DNA of 33,106 nt from Planctomyces sp. GTDB taxonomy: Bacteria; Planctomycetota; Planctomycetia; Planctomycetales; Planctomycetaceae. Below are positions 9,501-15,571 of the stretch, in pieces. The stretch is from the NCBI GenBank assembly GCA_002702685.1, contig PABD01000113.1:1-33106 (forward strand). The letters run 5' to 3'. Position numbers and translations under genes: made by a program. The notes under the pieces were generated by a model. It ran no database searches and was not told the DNA's origin. It was given only the letters and a program-made list of their open reading frames with translations. Position 1 is the first letter of the stretch. Every line of letters begins with the position of its first letter.

Positions 9501-10033
9501 AGCAGGATGCTTCCAGATACATCCGCCTGCGACTGGCTGCTCACTTCCTACGGAATCAAATCGAACGGTTCCGGCAAGAGAATCAGGGACCATTGCTGGA
9601 AACATCCGGACAAGTGTTCAAGCAGATGACGCGTAATGCCTTTGACGGCCTCGCGGCGGAATTCAATGAAGCGGACATCCCAATAATCGTCGGACGCAGG
9701 GCGAATGGGGTGAATGTTCCTGTGGAAGGGATGAGTGACGGATGCCGAGATCAGCTCTATCTCGCCCTTCGGCTTGCAGCAATGGATCGTTATCTGGAGG
9801 ACCACGAGCCAATGCCGCTCATTCTGGATGATCTCCTGATGACGTTCGACAATGAGCGAACGAGGGCAGTGCTGCCGCAACTCGCCAGTCTCGCGCAGCG
9901 CACTCAGGTTTTCCTATTCACGCACCACGAACATCTCGTTGAAATCTGCCACGAGACGGTGGGCGAAGGTCAATTCACGCTTCATCGACTTGGCACCAGC
10001 GCTAATGGGGAGCCTTTGAGTAAATGCGGGTGA
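6527..10033 (+). CDS. YhaN/SbcC/Rad50-like coiled-coil ABC ATPase
   Basis: A 1168-residue SMC-like protein. The N-terminal half-ATPase starts MRFQRLHIPAFGPF and has Walker A GENEAGKS (33-40). A long heptad-rich coiled coil runs from about residue 190 to 1020, with breaks. The C-terminal half has signature MSDGCRDQLYLALR (about 1068), Walker B LILDDLLMTFD (about 1099) and H-loop FTHHEH. The layout is YhaN-like (AAA_27 type). I found no CxxC zinc hook in the coiled coil, as is usual for YhaN but not for Rad50/SbcC. It should form a complex with the metallophosphoesterase encoded just upstream and gate its nuclease. The start is fixed by the ATGA overlap and an AAGGTGG Shine-Dalgarno. It is the last gene before the terminator at 10260. 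Confidence 0.9.
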   Translation: MRFQRLHIPAFGPFTNLELSFPSTTHDLHVIFGENEAGKSSLLRAIRDLLFGIHGQSSDNFLHEYKQLRLLGEIENRIGERLVFQRRKGNKNTLLHEDGSPLLDSALRPFLGSVDLDYFSTMFGLGSSELREGAVHLLKGEGEIGNALFSASLGGTPIQRVLDAMVAESELFFKGRATANVSIRPAATRYKDLLKQCREATVNAETWDQLERDLAEQSTAKKTLEDEIDRISREIAWIDRCEDALPSVGRLNDETRSLSELPAMPEVASDFVERTRAARAGYAASSEKVRVLTDQITRLESQLESCVASPNVLAEADALDVLHQNLGAYRERKKSLTKLKEELAGIEVMLRAGMKSLECPGGSESLEAFRLSSAVQLSVEEAASALQSALSNHSAHGVKAEELKADIENDETELASLPEADLTPLREALADAAEATEANQMLAVSQMAVDKLIRVIAAERALVPGVPEDLDDVSRLAVPAPATIRRFRDRFANLERDLGLTNNLIRDEKETVGGLEDELRRLERRGELPSEESLKQARGHRDHGWQLVLAEWKGEGATEELDPALPLVEAFPQAISKADNIADQLRSDAEAVAQAEEKRLQVQNSQRKITEAKESLASLQREFEGCQASWESEWAPIGVVPRSPDEMEEWRENWVRLRETITKLREAEAEFSSKSKKVEKARTTLATALMESPEKPYSVLFEAARNRVQKGEESTGQRNAVGKRLAKLRTELARLEQESAGLFPAVQTAEANWKLLCRSVGLSEDTTPKAGLTLLHERKELLTKFDRWTKLSGEAESTAADIQRYEQSVSTHATSLGIEADLTESQEAGLWNALSQARDAQTRHDQLTSQILDATTELMDARQEETNAKQALQELVRLSQLRDTEELEPLLANLEKRSIIQDRIDSHRETLGGLARGQSLDDFILRVQSENADDLPQRKTHLEADKRTKIADLQEVQSALDTLDRKKKELEKAGDTAADFRQQAESVAAKMKQDASRYIRLRLAAHFLRNQIERFRQENQGPLLETSGQVFKQMTRNAFDGLAAEFNEADIPIIVGRRANGVNVPVEGMSDGCRDQLYLALRLAAMDRYLEDHEPMPLILDDLLMTFDNERTRAVLPQLASLAQRTQVFLFTHHEHLVEICHETVGEGQFTLHRLGTSANGEPLSKCG

Positions 10034-10259
10034 GGCGTACTTGCCAGATACTGACCGGGGTCACCTCGCCCGTTGGCTCGCGGATTGGGGTTCCACCAAC
10101 TGAGCGGAGGAAGCGAAATATTCATGAGGACATGCGTTGCAAGTTGTTCGCTAGTCGGCGGTTGCATCGCGAATCAATGACGCAACATCGCATTTGATCT
10201 CCGAAACCAGGGGGCGGAAAAGTTCTATTGCCGTCCTGTCACCCCGACTTAACACGAAC

Positions 10260-10297
10260 AAAGCCCAGCGGAACCGACGGTTCCGCTGGGCTTTTTG
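10260..10297 (+). terminator. Strong intrinsic terminator closing the six-gene operon
   Basis: A perfect 16-bp inverted repeat, AAAGCCCAGCGGAACC / GGTTCCGCTGGGCTTT, with a 3-nt loop (GAC) is followed by a T-run (CTTTTTG). It lies 227 bp after the last gene of the ubiquitin-like/YhaON operon. The 10034-10259 leader to it has no convincing gene. Confidence 0.85.
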
Positions 10298-10349
10298 CTT
10301 AAAATCGCCACTTTTGGGCCACTGCTCCCTTTGCAACTTCAATCGACTG

Positions 10350-10389
10350 CTAAACTTCTCTCAGTTTAGAACCGGCGTCCGCCTATAAT
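10350..10389 (+). promoter_or_regulatory. Candidate promoter with inverted-repeat operator upstream of the hybrid kinase
   Basis: The sequence has a perfect -10 box TATAAT (10384-10389). A perfect 7-bp inverted repeat CTAAACT-N6-AGTTTAG (10350-10369) sits where a -35 box would be. No good -35 hexamer is seen, which fits an activator- or repressor-controlled promoter. The next gene starts at 10776, so the 5' leader would be long (about 380 nt). The rest of 10390-10775 shows no supported gene. Confidence 0.35.
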
Positions 10390-10775
10390 TAGTCGCCGCC
10401 GGCCGGCTAAAATAACAAGGTGTTCTTCGATGGTTCGGTTTATCCACCCGATGTCCAACGCGCGTGGGCCACGCAATTCAGCCTGAAGTCAATGGGATTC
10501 GGGACACGGAACTCAAAGGCCTCGCCCTGAAACAATTGTGTCCGCTGCGGACGAGCCTCCCGTTCGAAGACATGGTCGGATCGGTCGTTTCACCCTCACG
10601 CAGGTCTCGCGTCCAGCCGGAGTCGGACTCGAGTAACACCCACGTGACGACCGGTTGAGTAGACATGAAACCGAGGCCAAATAGATCGACGCGCGGAGAT
10701 CCTCCAGAAACGGTTTCCCGGAAAAGAGGGCAGGGCCGCAATCGGTCGTGACCTCGAAGCAAGCAGAAGGATGCC

Positions 10776-13397
10776 ATGATGGAACAAACACCGTTGGTCG
10801 ATGATAATCAGAACTACGCCCAGAACATCGTGGACACGGTGCGTGAATCTCTGTTGATCCTCGATGCCACCTTGCGTGTCCAATCCGCCAACCGCGCGTT
10901 CTACCAGACCTTTAAAGTTTCACCCGAGGAGATCGAAGGCTGCCTGATCTATGAGTTGGGGAATGGCCAGTGGGACAACCCCGACCTGCGGACCCTGCTT
11001 GAGGAAATTGTTCCCAAGAGTTCCGTCTTCGACGATTTCGAACTCGACCACAACTTCCCGGTGATCGGTCGCAGGGTGATGCTCCTTAACGCGCGCAAGC
11101 TCCAGGCTGGCCACCACGGCGAGCTGCTGGTCTTAGCCATGGAGGACGTGACCTCGCAAAAACGTGCGGAACAAGAGCTGCTCGAAGCCGGGGCGTTGCA
11201 GAGCGCCATCTTCAACAGCGCCAACTTCTCAAGTATTGCCACCGACGAGAAAGGCGTCATTCAAATTTTCAACGTCGGGGCCGAACGCATGCTGGGCTAC
11301 ACTGCTGCCGAAGTGATGAACAAGATTACGCCGGCCGACATTTCTGATCCCCAGGAAGTGATTACACGCGCTAAGGCCTTGAGCACCGAGCTGGGAACGA
11401 CGATCACGCCCGGCTTTGAGGCCCTGGTTTTCAAGGCCTCGCGTGGGATCGAGGACATCTACGAATTGACCTACATCCGCAAGGACGGCAGCCGCTTCCC
11501 GGCCAACGTGTCGGTGACTGCGCTGCGTGATGCCCAAGGCGGCATTATCGGTTATTTGTTGATCGGCACCGATAATACCGCGCGCAACCAGGTGGAAGCC
11601 GAGCGGATGCTGCTCGATCAGCGTGTACGCGACCAGCAATTTTATACCCGCTCGCTGATCGAATCCAACATTGATGCACTGATCGCCACCGATCCGCGCG
11701 GCATCATCACCGACGTGAACAAGCAGATGGAGGCGCTCACCGGCCGCACACGCGACGAGTTGATCGGCGCGCCATTCAAGGACTGCTTCACCGACCCTGA
11801 ACAAGCCGAGGCCGCCATTATGCGGGTCCTGGGCGAAAGCAAACTCACTGACTACGAGCTCACCGCGCGGGCCAGGGACGGCAAGGAAACCGTGGTCTCA
11901 TACAATGCGAGCACCTTCCACGATCGCGACCGGAAGCTCCAGGGAGTGTTTGCCTCCGCACGCGATGTCACCGAACGCAAACGCTACGAGAAATCGTTGC
12001 AGCAAGCCAACCGCGCCAAGAGTGTCTTTTTGGCCAACATGTCGCACGAAATCCGCACTCCCATGAACGCCATCCTCGGGTTTTCACAATTGATGCTTCG
12101 CGACCAGGACCTTACCCCACAGCAGTGTCAGTACCTGGGCACGATCAATCGTAGTGGCGAGCATCTCCTGGCCCTGATCAACGACATCCTGGAGATGTCA
12201 AAGATCGAAGCGGGCCGCGCAACACTCAGTCCCTCCACGTTCGACCTGCCTGTCCTGCTTAATGACCTCGAGATGATGTTCCGCGTCCGCACCAATGAGA
12301 AGAAACTGGCGTTCTCGGTGGAGGTGATTGGTGATGTCCCCCGGTATATCGTGGCCGATATCAACAAGCTGCGTCAGGTTTTCATTAACGTGCTGGGCAA
12401 CGCCGTTAAGTTTACCGATCAGGGGGGCATCGGCGTGCGCCTGCATGCGGACCGCGAGGAGGGGACGGGGCATTATCTCCGGATCGAAATCGAGGACACG
12501 GGACCGGGCATTTCCTCCGACGAACAAGACAAGCTGTTCCGGCAATTCGAGCAGACTAAGACTGGGCAACAGACTGGGACCGGTACGGGCCTGGGATTGG
12601 CCATCAGCCGCGAGTTTGTACGTCTGATGGGCGGAGACATCACGCTGAACAGTCAGGTTGGTAAAGGCAGCGTTTTCGTCATCCGCCTGCCTTTGAAAGA
12701 AGGAGAGGCCCAGGCGGTCGAAGGCAAGGAAAAGCCCCGGCACGTCCTCAGACTCCAGTCCGGGCAGGCGACATGCCGGGTGCTGATTGCCGATGATATC
12801 GAGGACAACCGTCAGCTTCTGGAGCAGCTTCTCACCCCCGTTGGATTCGAAATTCGGCTGGCAACCAACGGAGCGGAAGCCATCCGGGAGTTTGAGCAAT
12901 GGCATCCCCATCTGATTCTGATGGATTTTCGCATGCCGGTGATGGATGGCCACGAGGCGATTCGCCGGATTCGAGCCCTGGCCGGTGGCAAGGAACCCAG
13001 GATCATCGCTGTGACAGCCAGTGCGCTGGATGAAAACCGCCAGGACTTGATGGCCATTGGCGCCGACGATTTTCTCAGTAAGCCGTTCCGGGAAATCGAA
13101 CTATTCCAGAAGATTCACAATCAGGTCGGTGTGGAATACGTTTACGCCGAGCCACCAGCAGGCACGCCCAAAGACGAAGCGACCGAACTCACCCCCGATT
13201 CCCTCGCGGGTTGGCCGCAAGACGTCATCGCCCCCATGCGTGAAGCCGTAATCACGGCGGACCTGGACCAGTTGCTGGCAAAAATACAGGACATTCAAAC
13301 TCGCGATCCCCGCATTGCCCAGGAGCTTCGCCGCCTCGCTGAAAACTTCCAATACCAGAAACTTCTTGATTTATTAAGCCCGCCGGACGTCGATTGA
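10776..13397 (+). CDS. Triple-PAS hybrid sensor histidine kinase with receiver domain
   Basis: An 873-residue soluble hybrid kinase with no membrane segment. The order is PAS 1 (about 15-115, ending in an EDVTSQKRAEQE linker), PAS 2 (about 125-270, LGYTAAEVM, RKDGSRFPANVS), PAS 3 (about 290-400, ending in ARDVTERKRYE), then HisKA with phospho-acceptor His near 424 (MSHEIRTPMN). HATPase_c follows (NVLGNAVKFTD, DTGPGI, GTGLGLAIS), then a REC domain with phospho-acceptor Asp near 717 (LMDFRMPVMDG). A helical C-terminal tail resembles the bundle often found after REC in such kinases. ATG 10776 follows AGAAGG. It probably senses a cytoplasmic ligand or redox signal through its PAS domains. The REC-phosphatase encoded two genes downstream is a likely output partner, by position. 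Confidence 0.93.
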   Translation: MMEQTPLVDDNQNYAQNIVDTVRESLLILDATLRVQSANRAFYQTFKVSPEEIEGCLIYELGNGQWDNPDLRTLLEEIVPKSSVFDDFELDHNFPVIGRRVMLLNARKLQAGHHGELLVLAMEDVTSQKRAEQELLEAGALQSAIFNSANFSSIATDEKGVIQIFNVGAERMLGYTAAEVMNKITPADISDPQEVITRAKALSTELGTTITPGFEALVFKASRGIEDIYELTYIRKDGSRFPANVSVTALRDAQGGIIGYLLIGTDNTARNQVEAERMLLDQRVRDQQFYTRSLIESNIDALIATDPRGIITDVNKQMEALTGRTRDELIGAPFKDCFTDPEQAEAAIMRVLGESKLTDYELTARARDGKETVVSYNASTFHDRDRKLQGVFASARDVTERKRYEKSLQQANRAKSVFLANMSHEIRTPMNAILGFSQLMLRDQDLTPQQCQYLGTINRSGEHLLALINDILEMSKIEAGRATLSPSTFDLPVLLNDLEMMFRVRTNEKKLAFSVEVIGDVPRYIVADINKLRQVFINVLGNAVKFTDQGGIGVRLHADREEGTGHYLRIEIEDTGPGISSDEQDKLFRQFEQTKTGQQTGTGTGLGLAISREFVRLMGGDITLNSQVGKGSVFVIRLPLKEGEAQAVEGKEKPRHVLRLQSGQATCRVLIADDIEDNRQLLEQLLTPVGFEIRLATNGAEAIREFEQWHPHLILMDFRMPVMDGHEAIRRIRALAGGKEPRIIAVTASALDENRQDLMAIGADDFLSKPFREIELFQKIHNQVGVEYVYAEPPAGTPKDEATELTPDSLAGWPQDVIAPMREAVITADLDQLLAKIQDIQTRDPRIAQELRRLAENFQYQKLLDLLSPPDVD

Positions 13398-13473
13398 ATC
13401 CGGAGAGTCCTCCCCGCTAAGGTTTAACCTGGACTTGGAGACTCGACAAACCCATTGCGAAGTTGGAGTTGAA

Positions 13474-13800
13474 ATGACCATTCATGGTCTGGACAAATTG
13501 GCGGAGCTCGTCAAGCAGCATCGCCACGTGTTACTCTCGCGGTGGCGGCAGCAGGGGCGTCAACTCGCTTCCGCGCAGCGTCCTGACACCCCAACGCTCA
13601 ACGATCACATTCCTGTATTGCTTGACGAATTGGCTGCCGCACTCCCATCGAGGTCCGAGCCGACATGGGATTGGCTCGACATTCCGGTTTTCGCTGCTAA
13701 AGCCGAAGGGAAGTTGCCTGACAAAGGGAATTTCGATTTAGAGCCTGTCCCCAAATACATTTTCACCAGGAATGCCCATCATTTTGGGATAACCCCATAG
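13474..13800 (+). CDS. Short RsbRD-N-like signalling protein, probably truncated
   Basis: A 108-residue ORF. Residues about 7-65 (LVKQHRHVLLSRWRQQGRQL, DTPTLNDHIPVLLDELAAAL) match the start of the RsbRD N-terminal-like domain found in many soluble sensor kinases. After SRSEPT the sequence no longer resembles that domain and stops at 13800. I searched the other frames by eye for the missing half and did not find it. It is therefore either a truncated remnant or a short regulatory protein with a novel C-terminus. ATG 13474 has a GGAG-like site upstream; the ORF-track start at 13435 is upstream of recognisable homology. It lies between the hybrid kinase and the REC-phosphatase, 17 bp before the latter. 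Confidence 0.55.
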   Translation: MTIHGLDKLAELVKQHRHVLLSRWRQQGRQLASAQRPDTPTLNDHIPVLLDELAAALPSRSEPTWDWLDIPVFAAKAEGKLPDKGNFDLEPVPKYIFTRNAHHFGITP

Positions 13801-13817
13801 ATCGCGGAGGGCGTGCG

Positions 13818-15086
13818 TTGAACTCCCAGAAAACTTACCGAGGTACCGGGCCACTCGCCAGCATACTGGTCGTCGATGACACTCCCGCCAATCTCCAGGT
13901 GCTGGCCGGCATGCTCAAGGATCGCGGGTATAAGGTCCGTCCCGTCCCCAGCGGCAAGTTGGCACTGCTGGCGGCCGACCGCGATCCCCCGGACCTGATC
14001 CTACTGGACATCAACATGCCGGAAATGAACGGCTACGAGGTGTGCGAACACCTCAAAGCCGACGAGAAGCTGATGGGGATTCCCATTATCTTTATCAGTG
14101 CCCTCACCGACCAGTTGGACAAGGTTAAGGCGTTCGCCAAGGGGGGGGTCGACTACATCACCAAGCCGTTTCAGATGGAAGAATTGCACGCGCGGGTCGA
14201 GACTCACCTGAAGCTCCGCCAGCTGCAAATCGAGTTGGAAGCCACCAACGCGCAACTTTCTAAGGTCAACGTTAGAATGGCCCGAGACTTAGAGGCAGCG
14301 GCAAAAATCCAGGAAACGTTTTTGCCCCGCCAGGGTCTTCGCGTCCCAGGTCTGGACTTCGCCTGGATCTACGTGCCTTGCGACGAACTGGCCGGCGATG
14401 GCCTCTGCGTCATCCCCCTTGGCGATGGCAAGGTCGGACTTTACGTTCTGGACGTGAGCGGCCACGGCGTCGCGTCGGCCCTCCTGTCTGTGACGCTGAG
14501 CCGGCTACTCTCGCCACCCTCGGAACCGTCATCGATTTTAATTCGGGACGGAGACCGGGGTGGGTTCGATATCGCGCCGCCTGCTGAGGTCGCCGCTCAC
14601 CTGAACCGGCTTTTTCCATTCGATCCGGCGACCGAACAGTTATCGACGCTGATTTACGGAATTCTGAACGCGGCCACCGGGGAGTTCCGCTATGTCTCCG
14701 CCGGGCACCCCGGCCCCGTGCATCTTCCTTACCATGCGGATCCGGTGATATTAGAAAGTGAAGGGTTCCCGATCGGCCTGACCGACGAAGTCTACGAGGA
14801 ACGATCAGTTTGCCTGAGACCCGGAGACCGCTTGTACCTCTACTCCGATGGCGTCCCGGAGGCGATGAATCCCGCCGGCGACCAGTTTGGAAACGCCCGG
14901 CTCCTGGAAGCAATTGCCCATGGGCGGTCCGAACCACTCCAGAAGAGCGTAGCAACCCTCCTGGAGGAAACCGTGCGGTGGCATGGCACCGGGAGACCTC
15001 ATGACGATCTCTCGATTCTGGCGGTCGAGGTGTCGGTTGCATCCGCCGTGGCCGAGCAGAAACCGCAAAACATGGACCCTTCATGA
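13818..15086 (+). CDS. Response regulator with SpoIIE/RsbU-type PP2C phosphatase output
   Basis: A 422-residue protein. The REC domain (about 14-132) has ILVVDD, LILLDINMPEMNG and the TKPF lysine region. A short coiled coil (about 133-165) leads to a SpoIIE-type PP2C phosphatase (about 175-410) with AAKIQETFLP, CDELAGDG, LDVSGHGVASAL, SAGHPGP, LYSDGVPEA and DDLSILAVE. Such proteins dephosphorylate an anti-sigma-factor antagonist in response to phosphorylation of REC. No antagonist or anti-sigma gene is nearby. The start is TTG 13818, chosen because GCGGAGG lies 7 nt upstream. The neighbouring hybrid kinase is a plausible phosphodonor. Confidence 0.92.
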   Translation: MNSQKTYRGTGPLASILVVDDTPANLQVLAGMLKDRGYKVRPVPSGKLALLAADRDPPDLILLDINMPEMNGYEVCEHLKADEKLMGIPIIFISALTDQLDKVKAFAKGGVDYITKPFQMEELHARVETHLKLRQLQIELEATNAQLSKVNVRMARDLEAAAKIQETFLPRQGLRVPGLDFAWIYVPCDELAGDGLCVIPLGDGKVGLYVLDVSGHGVASALLSVTLSRLLSPPSEPSSILIRDGDRGGFDIAPPAEVAAHLNRLFPFDPATEQLSTLIYGILNAATGEFRYVSAGHPGPVHLPYHADPVILESEGFPIGLTDEVYEERSVCLRPGDRLYLYSDGVPEAMNPAGDQFGNARLLEAIAHGRSEPLQKSVATLLEETVRWHGTGRPHDDLSILAVEVSVASAVAEQKPQNMDPS

Positions 15087-15367
15087 ATTTCATCGGGGAC
15101 TCATTGTCGCCCCCAGGATCCCGCCGGCGGTTCTCGGTTAAAAAGCCGCCAGGCACGCGAACCTATAAACAGACTCATTGAAATCCATGAGCAGAAAACT
15201 AATCAACTGCGTCAGCGGCCGCGTTTGCGACGGTTGGGAACCCGCGATCGGACGGGGGTAACATCTATCTCGTTTATTTTACCGTTATCCGTCCGCCGCC
15301 GGCACCACGGCAGCCCATGCGAGTATCCCGGCGATAACCAGTTCAACCACCGTCCTGTCGTTCCGAC
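15087..15367. other. Non-coding stretch after the phosphatase gene
   Basis: No convincing gene on either strand. The short ORF at 15225-15449 has no recognisable features and overlaps the terminator. It probably serves as the 3' untranslated region leading to the terminator at 15368. Confidence 0.5.
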
Positions 15368-15404
15368 CGACCGGGGCCATTTCGGTAACCCCGGTCGTTT
15401 TATT
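15368..15404 (+). terminator. Intrinsic terminator downstream of the REC-phosphatase
   Basis: A 9-bp perfect stem CGACCGGGG / CCCCGGTCG (15368-15376 and 15389-15397) with a 12-nt loop is followed by TTTTATT. It lies about 280 bp after the phosphatase gene and probably ends the signalling cluster. Confidence 0.65.
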
Positions 15405-15531
15405 AATCAGTTAAACGGAGCGACGTTTCGGACTTCGTTGGCCATGTGACCGAATCGTCACGGTGATCTCTGAATGGTGCCATTGATCACAACGGTGTAT
15501 CCCTCTTGTAGCGAACGATTCGCCGATGTAT

Positions 15532-15545
15532 GTATGTATACATAC
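15532..15545. repeat. Perfect 14-bp palindrome GTATGTATACATAC
   Basis: A perfectly self-complementary AT-rich site between the convergent phosphatase and arylsulfatase genes, 27 bp from the sulfatase stop. It is preceded by a further GTAT-like unit, giving a TGTA-rich tract. It could be a protein-binding site or a weak terminator stem. Function unknown. Confidence 0.4.
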
Positions 15546-15571
15546 CCCGCAAACATATCGGGACTGCTTCG

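Noticed and set aside
10464-10658. 64-residue ORF in the gap before the hybrid kinase
   Set aside because: No Shine-Dalgarno, no hydrophobic or domain-like pattern, and an equally long ORF on the other strand; not supported as a gene.
12198-12953. 251-residue minus-strand ORF
   Set aside because: Shadow of the HATPase and REC region of the hybrid kinase.
14410-15156. 248-residue minus-strand ORF
   Set aside because: Arg/Pro/Gly-rich shadow of the SpoIIE phosphatase domain.
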